From Streptomyces candidus (GTDB taxonomy: Bacteria; Actinomycetota; Actinomycetes; Streptomycetales; Streptomycetaceae): 64,000 bases of DNA. Both the position numbers and the translations under genes were made by a program. The notes beneath the pieces were generated by a model that had not been told where the DNA came from, did not search any database, and saw only the letters and a program-made list of their open reading frames with translations. The DNA lies in the NCBI RefSeq assembly GCF_014207445.1, contig NZ_JACHEM010000005.1, positions 124,001-188,000 on the forward strand, read 5' to 3'. How positions within the stretch are numbered: position 1 is the stretch's first letter; each line of letters opens with the position of its first letter. Positions 1 to 7,892 of the stretch are shown piece after piece.

Positions 1-187
1 CGGGGTCGACCGGCGCGGTCCTGTCACTGGTCATGACGCTGATCTGCGCTGCCGGACTGGACGGGGAGGCAAGCGTCATGATCCAGCCGTGGTTCATGAC
101 CTCCTCGAAGCCCAGCAGGCCGTAGAACGCACGGCTCTCCTGGACGGACCCCGACGGGATGTTGGGTACGACACGACGAACAGCCAT
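1..187 (-). CDS. Glyoxalase/VOC-family protein, 3' end cut by window edge
   Basis: The reverse strand from the ATG at 187 reads MAVRRVVPNIPSGSVQESRA, then FYGLLGFEEVMNHGWIMTLA, and stays open to position 1. The run 'SRAFYGLLGFEEV...GWIMTLASP' is the usual first beta-alpha-beta module of the vicinal oxygen chelate (glyoxalase/bleomycin-resistance) fold. A GGGAG ribosome-binding site lies just before the ATG. About 62 residues are visible; families of this type run 115-130, so the second half and most metal ligands are outside the window. The substrate cannot be inferred. It could equally be a non-enzymatic antibiotic-binding relative. Confidence 0.75.
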   Translation of the reverse strand, partial: MAVRRVVPNIPSGSVQESRAFYGLLGFEEVMNHGWIMTLASPSSPAAQISVMTSDRTAPVDP

Positions 188-457
188 CGACGACTCCCAG
201 GAGAAGGACATACGCGCCACCAGCAAGGGCAAGGAACCGGACACGCTCCACCGGCGAGGGCGGCCGCGTCCCGGGCCCACTCAGTAGTACTACGGCTTCC
301 CCTCCGACGCACACGCTTTCGCCTCCCGCGCGGGCAACCCGGGGCCCACGTGTCCGCGCCTTGCCCGTGCGCGCCGAAGCGTCGGGGCCGCAAACGAGGT
401 CGGCCCCGACGTTCGACGCCCACGGGCCGTCCAGGGCGGCGCGTGTCTGCGCTGTGG

Positions 458-1138
458 TCAGGCTGCGACGAGTTCCCCGGCGGCGAACCTGTCCACGAAC
501 TCCCCGGCCCGCCGGTCGAAATCGGCGTACTGCGCCTCCCGTTCGACGCCCGCTACCGCTTCGCCGACCGTGAGGTTGCCTTCGGCGTCGACGCGCTGCG
601 GGCGGTCCTCCGCGTCGGTGAGCAGACCGACCGTGGACTGGGAGATGCCGCAGTAGTAGGCGATGCCTTCGCTCAGGCTGGTTTCGAGGACGGTGTGCAT
701 CTGCTCGACGATGGGATCGTCGGCGGTGGCGCCGGCCAGGCCCAGCCACAGCATGCGCTTGCCGGCGAGGCGGGCCTTGCTGCGGCCGTAGGCGAACCCG
801 TAGTTCCACACCCGGTCGATCCAGCCCTTGAGCAGGGCGGGCACGCTCTGCCAGTAGACCGGGAAGACGGCGACGACCACATCGGCGTCGAGGATGCGCT
901 GCATGTGCGCCTGCGTCTCGTCGGAGTAGACCTTCTCCCTGTCGGCCCAGTCCGGTTCGTCGGACACGTTCATCCGGGGGTCGAACCCCTCTGCGTGCAG
1001 GTCGAGCAGGTCGATGCGGTACCCGGCGGCTTCGAGCCGGGCGGCGGCGCGGCGGGCCGTGTGCGCGGTGAGGGAATCGGTGCGGTGGTGCGCGAAGACG
1101 ACGAGGGCTGTCCTGGCATGGCTGTCGTGCTGCGTCAC
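458..1138 (-). CDS. Flavodoxin-fold NAD(P)H oxidoreductase (MdaB/KefF-like)
   Basis: The 226-residue cytoplasmic protein resembles NAD(P)H:quinone reductases of the MdaB/KefF/DT-diaphorase type, which use FAD or FMN for two-electron reduction of quinones. The first strand is 'TALVVFAHHRTDSLT' at about residues 9-23. The 'VVAVFPVYWQSVPALLKGW' segment is the conserved flavin-binding loop followed by 'DRVWNYGFAYG'. Length matches the family. The GTG start at 1138 has GGGAGA eight bases upstream. The gene is divergent from the AraC-type regulator starting near 1252, with about 110 bp between them, so the regulator probably controls it. The physiological quinone or electrophile is not visible. Confidence 0.85.
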   Translation of the reverse strand: MTQHDSHARTALVVFAHHRTDSLTAHTARRAAARLEAAGYRIDLLDLHAEGFDPRMNVSDEPDWADREKVYSDETQAHMQRILDADVVVAVFPVYWQSVPALLKGWIDRVWNYGFAYGRSKARLAGKRMLWLGLAGATADDPIVEQMHTVLETSLSEGIAYYCGISQSTVGLLTDAEDRPQRVDAEGNLTVGEAVAGVEREAQYADFDRRAGEFVDRFAAGELVAA

Positions 1139-1251
1139 GGTGTCTCCCGGCTGGTGTCGGTCGGTGCGATGAGTTCAGTACAGCCGCAGCGATGTGGATG
1201 ATCCATGGGAGAAACGCTCCGGAGCATACGAGAGCGTCTACGATCTGTTCC

Positions 1252-2181
1252 GTGGATCCTCTGAGTTCGTTGTTGAGTGGCATCCGGGCCGAGGGCTCGG
1301 TCGTCAGCCACGCCGTCCTGACCGCACCCTGGTCCATCCGCTTCTCCGACGAAGCACCTCTCACCATGATCAGCGTGCTGCGTGGCGGGGGCACCCTGCT
1401 GCTGCCCGACGGCACCGAGCGCGCGGTCGGTGTGGGCGACACGGCCATCGTGCGCGGTCCCGCGCCGTTCCATCTCGTGGACCATCCCGGCACTGTCCAC
1501 GGCTCCCACGCCGCCTACGAGATCGCGTGCTTCACCTCGGACACCGAGTGCACCGCCCAGGAACTCGGCGGCATCCGGTGGGGCAGGGACTCGCCGGAAG
1601 CGACCGCGCTGATCGTGGGCGCCTATCGTGCTTCGGGCCACCGCCACGAGCGGCTCCTGCGTGCCCTGCCGCCGGTCCTGGTGATCGCCGAGGACGTGGA
1701 GGTCTGTGCCTGGCTGGAGAAGGCCGCCGCCGACGCGGCCCATCTCTCCGCCGGTTCGCAGGCGTTGATGGACCGGCTGCTCGACTGGGCGCTGGTGTGC
1801 ACCTTGCGCAACTGGTTCGACCAGGCCGGCGCCGACGCGCCGGGCTGGTACCGGGGCCTGGCCGACCGGGTTCTGGCTCCCGCACTGCAGGCCTTCCACG
1901 ACCGGCCCGCCGATACCTGGACGGTGGCTTCGCTGGCGGCCAGGTCCGGGGTCTCCCGGGCGCTGTTCGCCAAGCGCTTCACCCAGCTGATGGGCCGCCC
2001 GCCCCTGGCCTACCTCACGGAATGCCGCATGGACGAGGCCGAGACGCTGCTGACCGACACCGACCTCAGCATCGCCCAGATCGGGCGGTCCGTGGGCTAT
2101 GCCGACGCCTTCGGGTTCAGTGCCGCGTTCAAACGCCACAGGGGCCTGAGTCCCAGTACGTTCCGTTCCGCGGCGGCCTGA
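1252..2181 (+). CDS. AraC-family transcriptional regulator with N-terminal cupin domain
   Basis: 309 residues from GTG 1252. The N-terminal half is a cupin_6-type sensor ('MISVLRGGGTLLLPDGTERA', then 'VGDTAIVRGPAPFHL'), typical of AraC proteins paired with oxidoreductases. The C-terminal 100 residues carry the two helix-turn-helix motifs: 'TVASLAARSGVSRALFAKRF' and 'SIAQIGRSVGYADAFGFSAA', ending in FKRHRGLSPSTFR. The frame is open back to an ATG at 1192. I prefer 1252 because family proteins begin MDPLSSLLSGIR, and a TACGAT -10-like box at 1239-1244 would place transcription at the GTG (leaderless). It likely regulates the divergent oxidoreductase. Confidence 0.88.
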   Translation: MDPLSSLLSGIRAEGSVVSHAVLTAPWSIRFSDEAPLTMISVLRGGGTLLLPDGTERAVGVGDTAIVRGPAPFHLVDHPGTVHGSHAAYEIACFTSDTECTAQELGGIRWGRDSPEATALIVGAYRASGHRHERLLRALPPVLVIAEDVEVCAWLEKAAADAAHLSAGSQALMDRLLDWALVCTLRNWFDQAGADAPGWYRGLADRVLAPALQAFHDRPADTWTVASLAARSGVSRALFAKRFTQLMGRPPLAYLTECRMDEAETLLTDTDLSIAQIGRSVGYADAFGFSAAFKRHRGLSPSTFRSAAA

Positions 2182-2215
2182 GTTTCCGGCCGCCGACCGG
2201 GAGGTGAACGCCCGG

Positions 2216-3043
2216 TCAGCGCGCGTCTCCCGTCGTCGACGACCTGATGATGTCCCCGTGCGCGAAGTCGCCCGGCGGGATGCCCGGATGGTGGCTGCCG
2301 GGGCGCGAGTGCGGGGCGGTGACCCCCAGGGCCAGCCGCGAGACGATGCGGTAGCGGTCGCCCCGGTAGATGGAGTGGACGTACTCGACCGGGTGGCCGG
2401 CGGTGTCGGTGGTCAGGCGTTCGATCAGCAGCGCGGGGGAGAGGACCGGAACGTCGAGCACCCCGGCCTCGGCCTCGTTGACGACGGTCGGCTCGATGGA
2501 CTGCACGGCCTGGTCGACATGGACCTCGTGGTGCTCGCGCAGGTGGTCGTAGAGGTCCCCGGCCTCCAGTTCCTGTGGTGTCAGGGAGGGCACGAGGTCG
2601 GCCGGGATGTGCAGGTGCTCTATGGCGATCGGAGTGCCGTCGACCAGTCGCAGCCGGGCGATGTAAATGACCTCGGCGGCCGGTGAAATGCGCAGCTTGC
2701 GGCCGATGCGGGCGCCCGCGCGGATGGTGTCCAGCCTCAGTAGTCTGCTGGACCAGGTGCCGCCGGCCCGGGGCACGGCGAAAGCGGTGTCGTCCGACAC
2801 GAGCTCCTGGGTGATCTTCGCGGGCGCGACGAACATCCCGCGGCCGTGTTCGCGCACGAGCTGCCCCGTGGCGACGAGTTCGTCGACGGCGGCTCGCAGC
2901 GTCGGGCGAGAGACGCCCAGTTCGCGGCTGAGCGTGCGTTCCGAGGGAATGGCGTCGCCGGGACTGCGTGCCTCGATCAGTCCCAGGAGGAACTCCCGGA
3001 CCCGCTCCCGCTTGAGTACGGCACCTGAGGAGCTGCTCTCCAT
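2216..3043 (-). CDS. GntR/HutC-family transcriptional regulator (UTRA domain)
   Basis: 275 residues. The N-terminal winged helix (about 10-75) contains 'GDAIPSERTLSRELGVSRPT' and 'LRAAVDELVATGQLVREHGRG'. The following UTRA ligand-binding domain (about 95-235) contains 'PIAIEHLHIPADLVPSL' and ends 'PVEYVHSIYRGDRYRIVSRL', characteristic of sugar-phosphate-sensing HutC members such as DasR. The ~35-residue Pro/His-rich tail after the UTRA domain is unusual. It is divergent from a binding-protein/permease/hexosaminidase operon, so it probably represses that operon and itself. Possible operators sit in the intergenic region (TAAAC-GAGA-GTTTA at 3087-3100 and a DasR-like site at 3160-3175). It is a paralogue-like relative, not clearly DasR itself. 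ATG 3043 follows GAGAGG. Confidence 0.9.
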   Translation of the reverse strand: MESSSSGAVLKRERVREFLLGLIEARSPGDAIPSERTLSRELGVSRPTLRAAVDELVATGQLVREHGRGMFVAPAKITQELVSDDTAFAVPRAGGTWSSRLLRLDTIRAGARIGRKLRISPAAEVIYIARLRLVDGTPIAIEHLHIPADLVPSLTPQELEAGDLYDHLREHHEVHVDQAVQSIEPTVVNEAEAGVLDVPVLSPALLIERLTTDTAGHPVEYVHSIYRGDRYRIVSRLALGVTAPHSRPGSHHPGIPPGDFAHGDIIRSSTTGDAR

Positions 3044-3086
3044 GACTCGGACCTCTCTGCCGTGCTGCCCACAACTGGTCTGCTGG

Positions 3087-3100
3087 TAAACGAGAGTTTA
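3087..3100. promoter_or_regulatory. Perfect dyad TAAAC-N4-GTTTA upstream of the GntR gene
   Basis: A perfect five-base inverted repeat (TAAAC/GTTTA, spacer GAGA) lies 44 bp upstream of the GntR start. Size and placement fit a winged-helix autoregulatory operator. Binding is inferred, not shown. Confidence 0.4.
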
Positions 3101-3159
3101 GACGCTCTCCGTACGGCGGGTCACCAAAAACCCTTGTTTACCCAGGGGTTGACGCCCTC

Positions 3160-3175
3160 ATTGGTCTATGCCACC
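3160..3175. promoter_or_regulatory. DasR-responsive-element-like site
   Basis: ATTGGTCTATGCCACC matches 12 of 16 positions of the DasR element ACTGGTCTAGACCACT, keeping the TGGTCTA and CCAC cores. It lies 60 bp upstream of the binding-protein GTG, just after a TTGACG box at 3149-3154 that could be the -35. This would place the operon under GlcNAc control by DasR or the adjacent GntR paralogue. The match was made by eye against a remembered consensus. Confidence 0.45.
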
Positions 3176-3193
3176 TTCGAGCCACATCGTTGC

Positions 3194-3209
3194 CCAGTTG
3201 GCCAACTGG
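3194..3209. promoter_or_regulatory. 16-bp perfect palindrome before the binding-protein gene
   Basis: CCAGTTGGCCAACTGG is perfectly self-complementary and lies 26 bp upstream of the GTG at 3235, between the putative promoter and the ribosome-binding site. The sequence immediately after repeats part of it (CAACTGGTCAACT). It may be a second operator or a small mRNA hairpin in the leader. Confidence 0.5.
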
Positions 3210-3234
3210 TCAACTCTCCCGCGAGGTGAATCCA

Positions 3235-4491
3235 GTGAAGATCCGCTTCATCCCCACTGCCGCAGTACTCGCGGCCTCTTGTGTGCTCACCGCCTGCAGC
3301 AGCGCCCCGTCCGGCTCCGGCCAGGCGGGCGGCCCGGACACGCTCACCGTATGGATCATGAAGGACAGCGTTTCCGACGCGTATCTCCAGCGGTTCGAGA
3401 AGGACTTCGAGCAGCAGCACAAGGACACCGTTCTGGACATTCAGATACAGGAGTGGGACGGGATCGGCGAGAAGATCACCGCCGCGCTCGCCAGCAAGGA
3501 CGCCCCCGACGTGATCGAGGTGGGCAACACCCAGGTCGCCCAGTACGCGCAGAGCGGCGGCGTCCTCGATCTGAGCGACAAGGTCACGGAACTGCAGGGC
3601 GCCGACTGGCTGCCCGGCCTCGCCGAGCCCGGGAAGGTCGACGGCAAGCAGTACGGCATCCCCTGGTACGCGGCCAACCGCGTCGTGATCTATAACAAGG
3701 ACCTCTTCGCCCGGGCCGGAGTCACGGCTCCGCCCAAGACCCGCGACGAGTGGCTGCGGATCACCGAAAAGCTGAACCGGGGCAAGACGCAGGGCATTTA
3801 CCTCCCCGGCCAGAACTGGTACACCCTCGCCGGCTTCATCTGGGAGGAGGGCGGAGAACTCGCCGAGAAGCAGGGCGACGAATGGAAGGGTGCGCTGGAC
3901 AGCCCGGAAGCCACTCGGGGCATGGACTTCTACCAGCGGCTGCAAGCCCTCGGCAAGGGCCCCAAGGACTCCGACGAGGCCAAACCGCCGCAGGCGGACG
4001 TCTTCGCCAAGGGGGACGTCGCGCAGGTCATCGCCGTTCCGGGCGGCGCCAAAATCGTGGAGCAGGCCAACCCGGCGCTGGCGGGCAAGCTGGGCTTCTT
4101 CCCGATCCCCGGCCGCACGGCGGGCACTCCGGGAGCCACCTTCACCGGCGGGTCGGACCTCATCATTCCGGCCGCCTCCGCCCACCCCGACGCCGCCTAC
4201 CAAGTGGTCAAGTCGCTCGCCGGAGAGAAGTGGCAGCGGGACCTGGCCAAAACCATGAGTTACGTGCCCAACCGCACCTCGCTCGCCGACGCCCTGCAGG
4301 ACGACGCGGGCACCGCCGCCATGGCCGCGGCCGCCGCACAAGGGCGCGCGACCCCCAACTCCCCGCAGTGGGCCGCTGTGGAGGCCACCAACCCGATCAA
4401 GGAGTACATGACCGCCGTACTGACCGGCAGCAACCGGCAGAAGGCCGCGAAGGACGCCTCCGACGCCATCAGCAAGACGCTCAACTCATGA
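3235..4491 (+). CDS. ABC transporter sugar-binding lipoprotein (DasA-like)
   Basis: 418 residues. The signal peptide ends in lipobox LTAC, with the acylated Cys at residue 21, so the protein is anchored outside the membrane. The mature part is a family-1 extracellular solute-binding protein: 'DTLTVWIMKDSVSDAYLQRF' near the start, 'DAPDVIEVGNTQVAQYAQSG' and 'QYGIPWYAANRVVIYNKDLF'. GTG 3235 is chosen because GAGGTG lies 8 bases upstream; the frame is open further upstream without a site. Gene order (divergent GntR, binding protein, two permeases, GH20) mirrors das-type chitobiose uptake in Streptomyces, so GlcNAc oligomers are the likely cargo. Specificity is inferred from context. Confidence 0.9.
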   Translation: MKIRFIPTAAVLAASCVLTACSSAPSGSGQAGGPDTLTVWIMKDSVSDAYLQRFEKDFEQQHKDTVLDIQIQEWDGIGEKITAALASKDAPDVIEVGNTQVAQYAQSGGVLDLSDKVTELQGADWLPGLAEPGKVDGKQYGIPWYAANRVVIYNKDLFARAGVTAPPKTRDEWLRITEKLNRGKTQGIYLPGQNWYTLAGFIWEEGGELAEKQGDEWKGALDSPEATRGMDFYQRLQALGKGPKDSDEAKPPQADVFAKGDVAQVIAVPGGAKIVEQANPALAGKLGFFPIPGRTAGTPGATFTGGSDLIIPAASAHPDAAYQVVKSLAGEKWQRDLAKTMSYVPNRTSLADALQDDAGTAAMAAAAAQGRATPNSPQWAAVEATNPIKEYMTAVLTGSNRQKAAKDASDAISKTLNS

Positions 4492-4516
4492 CCGGGCACC
4501 GGCCGGGAACGACGGC

Positions 4517-5521
4517 ATGACGCCCCCCGCCGCCCGCCCCGGAGCGACGAAGGTGCCCGTCCCCACGGCGACGACCGCCGCCCCCGCACCTTCCCCGGCA
4601 CCCGCCCCCGTGCCGCCCGGTGGGCGACGGGCGCTCCCCGGCTCCCTGTGGCCGTACCTGCTCATCGCACCCACCGTGCTCGGCATCACCGCCCTGCTCG
4701 CCTACCCCCTCGCCCGCAACCTGCTGATCTCCCTCCAGCACTACGGGATGGCCGAACTCATCCGGGGCGGCGCGCACTTCGCCGGTCTGGAGAACTACCG
4801 GGAGATCCTGGGAGACGCCGAGTTCTGGCGGGTCACCCGCCGCACGCTGTGGTGGACCGCGATCAACGTCGTACTCATCATGGTGATCGGCACGGCCGTC
4901 GCGCTGATGCTCCAGCGCCTGGGCAGAAGGATGCGGACCCTGGTCCTGAGCGGCCTGGTGCTCGCGTGGGCCAGCCCCGTCATCGCCACGACCACCGTCT
5001 TCCAGTGGCTGTTCTCGTCCCGGCTGGGAGTGGTCAACTGGCTGCTGGTGCGACTGGGGTTCGAGTCCTTCCAGGACTACTCCTGGCTGGCGCACGGACC
5101 CGCCGCCTTCACCGTCCTGGTGCTGCTCGTGGTCTGGCAGTCCGTGCCGTTCGTCGCCATCACCCTGCACTCCGCGCTGACCACCGTTCCCACCGAACTC
5201 TTCGAATCGGCCAGGATCGACGGCGCGGGCGGCTGGCGCATCTTCCACTCGATCACGCTGCCGTTGCTCAGGCCGATCTTCGGGCTCGTCCTGAGCCTCG
5301 AAGTCATCTGGGTCTTCCGGTGCTTCGCGCAGATCTGGGCCGTCACGGGGGGCGGCCCGGGCGGAGCGACCACCACTCTGCCGGTCTACGCCTACCAGGT
5401 GGCCCGCTCATTGCACCGCTACGACCTCGGAGCCGCCGCGGCGACCGTCACCGTACTCATCCTGATCGCGGCCCTGATCCTCTACTTCCGCCAGATGTTC
5501 CGGCAGGAGGCCGAGCTGTGA
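4517..5521 (+). CDS. ABC sugar transporter permease, MalF/UgpA type
   Basis: 334 residues. A Pro/Ala-rich cytoplasmic N-terminus of about 45 residues precedes six predicted membrane segments. The EAA loop that contacts the ATPase is 'ELFESARIDGAGGWRIFHSI' followed by TLPLL, at about residue 230. Near the C-terminus 'WAVTGGGPGGATTTLPVYAY' is the usual carbohydrate-permease signature. It starts 25 bp after the binding-protein stop and its TGA overlaps the GTG of the next permease, so translation is coupled. No ATPase gene accompanies the permeases. Confidence 0.92.
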   Translation: MTPPAARPGATKVPVPTATTAAPAPSPAPAPVPPGGRRALPGSLWPYLLIAPTVLGITALLAYPLARNLLISLQHYGMAELIRGGAHFAGLENYREILGDAEFWRVTRRTLWWTAINVVLIMVIGTAVALMLQRLGRRMRTLVLSGLVLAWASPVIATTTVFQWLFSSRLGVVNWLLVRLGFESFQDYSWLAHGPAAFTVLVLLVVWQSVPFVAITLHSALTTVPTELFESARIDGAGGWRIFHSITLPLLRPIFGLVLSLEVIWVFRCFAQIWAVTGGGPGGATTTLPVYAYQVARSLHRYDLGAAAATVTVLILIAALILYFRQMFRQEAEL

Positions 5522-6369
5522 GACCCGTCCCCGCCTCCCCGTCCCGCGTACTGCGCCGGCTGCCCCTGCACATGGGTGCGTTGCTCACCTTCGCGGTCTG
5601 CGCCTTTCCCGTGTACTGGATGGTCCTTACCGCATTCAAGCCCACCGCCGACATCCAGGCCGAGACACCCCTCTTCCTGCCCACCTCACTGACGCTGGAG
5701 CACTTCTCCGCAGCGGTGAACGCCGACGGGTTCTGGTTGTTCTGGCGCAACAGCCTCATCGTCACCGCCGGTTGCGTGCTGCTGGCCCTCGCGGTCGCCC
5801 TCGGCTCCGCCTTCGCGGTGGCGCGGCTGCGGTGGAAGGGCCGTCGCGGCTTCGTCCTGATGGTCTTCATCGCGCAGGTCGCCCCCTGGGAGGCGCTCCT
5901 CATCCCGATGTACGTCATCGCCCGCGACACCGACATGCTCGACCGGCTCCCCACCCTCACCCTCGTCTACTTCATGATCACCCTGCCGTTCACCATCGTC
6001 ACCCTGCGCAGTTTTCTCACCGGGATACCGAGAGAGCTGGAGGAAGCCGCCCAGGTCGACGGCTGCACCCGGGCGGCCGCGTTCCGCAGGGTCACCCTCC
6101 CGCTGCTCGCCCCCGGCCTGCTCGCCACCTCGCTCTTCGGATTCATCACCGCCTGGAACGAGTTCGCTTTCGCCAACATGCTGATCATCAAGAACCAGGA
6201 CGACCGCACCCTCCCGGTCTGGCTCTCCTCGTTCTCCAACGTCTTCGGCACCGACTGGGGCGCCACCATGGCCGCCTCCACACTCTTCGCGCTGCCCGTT
6301 CTCATCCTCTTCCTGGTGCTCCAGCGCCGGGTCGCCTCCGGCCTCGCCGGCGGCGCGGTCAAGGGCTAG
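5518..6369 (+). CDS. ABC sugar transporter permease, MalG type
   Basis: 283 residues from GTG 5518, which overlaps the upstream TGA (GTGA). Six membrane segments are expected. Family signatures visible are 'FPVYWMVLTAFKPTADIQAE' near the N-terminus, the EAA loop 'ELEEAAQVDGCTRAAAFRRV' then TLPLL, and 'ITAWNEFAFANMLI'. The frame is open upstream into the preceding gene, but that part is a shadow of it. It completes the membrane channel with the MalF-type partner. Confidence 0.92.
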   Translation: MRPVPASPSRVLRRLPLHMGALLTFAVCAFPVYWMVLTAFKPTADIQAETPLFLPTSLTLEHFSAAVNADGFWLFWRNSLIVTAGCVLLALAVALGSAFAVARLRWKGRRGFVLMVFIAQVAPWEALLIPMYVIARDTDMLDRLPTLTLVYFMITLPFTIVTLRSFLTGIPRELEEAAQVDGCTRAAAFRRVTLPLLAPGLLATSLFGFITAWNEFAFANMLIIKNQDDRTLPVWLSSFSNVFGTDWGATMAASTLFALPVLILFLVLQRRVASGLAGGAVKG

Positions 6370-6377
6370 GAGACCCC

Positions 6378-7892
6378 GTGTCACGACCTTCCCCCGACGC
6401 CGGGCTCGTCCCGGTTCCCGCCAAACTCAGCCGGTCCTCCGGGACCTTCACCCTCGACGAGGCGACGGCGATCCGCGCCACCCCGGGGGCCGAGCCCGCC
6501 GCCGCCCTGCTGCGCACCCTGCTGGCCCCAGCGACCGGCCTCCCGCTGCCCCTCGCCCCCGACGGCCGGGTCGTCCTCGTCCTGGAAACCGGTCTCACCG
6601 GCCTCGGCGCGGAGGGCTACGGCCTGACCATCAGCGGTGAAACGGTTCTGCTCCGCGCGGCGGGCGCCGCCGGACTCCGGCACGGCGTACAGACCCTCCG
6701 GCAACTCCTGCCGGTCGCCGCACTCGGCTCGGAACCGGTACGCGGAGTGCGCTGGACGCTCCCAGGCGTCGAGATCACGGACGTACCCCGGTACGCCTGG
6801 CGCGGCGCGATGCTCGACGTGGCCCGCCACTTCCAGCCCGTCTCCTTCCTGCGGCGCTTCACCGACCTGCTGGCCCTGCACAAACTCAACGTGCTGCACC
6901 TGCACCTGACGGACGACCAGGGCTGGCGCATGCCGGTCGCGGCGTACCCCCGGCTCACCGAGGCCGCCGGGGTGCCGTACGGCGGCGCGTACAGCCGTAC
7001 GGAGCTGCGCGGGCTGGTGGCGCACGCCGCGGAGCGGGGCGTCACCGTCGTACCGGAGATCGAGATGCCGGGCCACGCGCGGGCCGCCCTGGCCGCCTAC
7101 CCGCACCTCGGCAACTTCCCCGGACGGCGACTGGAGGTGTGGCAGGGCCGAGGCGTGTGCGACACCGTCCTCGGCGTCACCGACGAGGCTCTCGACTTCT
7201 GCCGCACGGTCCTCGACGAGGTCATGGACGTCTTCCCCTCGCCCTACGTCCACGTCGGCGGCGACGAGTGTCCCACCACCGAATGGCACCGCTCGCCCGA
7301 CGCCCTGTGGCGCGTCGCGGAAGCGGGGCTGGACGGCCCCGACGCACTCCACGGATGGTTCATGGAACGCGTCGGGAACCACCTGGCCGCGCGTGGCAGG
7401 CAACCGCTGGGATGGACCGAGACCGGCCGCGACCTGCCCGCCTCCTTCGCCGCCCTGGCCTGGCGCGACGCGGACCACGGGCGGACGGCGGCCTGCCGCG
7501 GCCAGCCCGTGATCATGGCACCGCACCGCTCCACGTACCTCGACTACCCCCAGTCCGAGGACCCCGGCGAACCGCCCGGCCAGCCGGGCGACGCGGTCGA
7601 CCTGCACGCCGTCTATGCCACCGAACCCGCACCGGCCCACTGGGAGCCGGCGGCCGCCGCCCGGGTGCTCGGCACCCAGGCCCAGCTGTGGACCGAGTAC
7701 GTCAGCACGGCGGCGCACGCCGAGTACCTCGCCTTCCCGAGGCTGTGCGCGCTGGCCGACACCGCCTGGTCCGGCGGGCGCGACTGGCCGGGCTTCCAGG
7801 CCCGGCTGCACCACCACCGAACCCGGCTCGACGCCCTCGGAGTGCCGAGCCGTCCCTCCGCGATCCTTCGTCCTGAGAGGACCACCAGGTGA
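6378..7892 (+). CDS. Beta-N-acetylhexosaminidase, GH20, intracellular (DasD-like)
   Basis: 504 residues from GTG 6378, preceded by TAGGAG. No signal peptide is visible, so it should act in the cytoplasm on imported GlcNAc oligomers. A GH20b-type N-terminal domain (about 10-130) precedes the catalytic barrel. The hallmark HVGGDE is at residues 292-297; D296/E297 are the expected pair for substrate-assisted catalysis. 'LNVLHLHLTDDQGWRMPVAA' is the other conserved GH20 block. It is the fourth gene of the uptake operon, 8 bp after the permease. Its TGA overlaps the next GTG. The context matches dasD of the das locus. Confidence 0.93.
   Translation: MSRPSPDAGLVPVPAKLSRSSGTFTLDEATAIRATPGAEPAAALLRTLLAPATGLPLPLAPDGRVVLVLETGLTGLGAEGYGLTISGETVLLRAAGAAGLRHGVQTLRQLLPVAALGSEPVRGVRWTLPGVEITDVPRYAWRGAMLDVARHFQPVSFLRRFTDLLALHKLNVLHLHLTDDQGWRMPVAAYPRLTEAAGVPYGGAYSRTELRGLVAHAAERGVTVVPEIEMPGHARAALAAYPHLGNFPGRRLEVWQGRGVCDTVLGVTDEALDFCRTVLDEVMDVFPSPYVHVGGDECPTTEWHRSPDALWRVAEAGLDGPDALHGWFMERVGNHLAARGRQPLGWTETGRDLPASFAALAWRDADHGRTAACRGQPVIMAPHRSTYLDYPQSEDPGEPPGQPGDAVDLHAVYATEPAPAHWEPAAAARVLGTQAQLWTEYVSTAAHAEYLAFPRLCALADTAWSGGRDWPGFQARLHHHRTRLDALGVPSRPSAILRPERTTR

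Noticed and set aside
1216..1225. GCTCCGGAGC palindrome before the AraC gene
   Set aside because: Ten-base GC palindromes are common by chance at this GC content.
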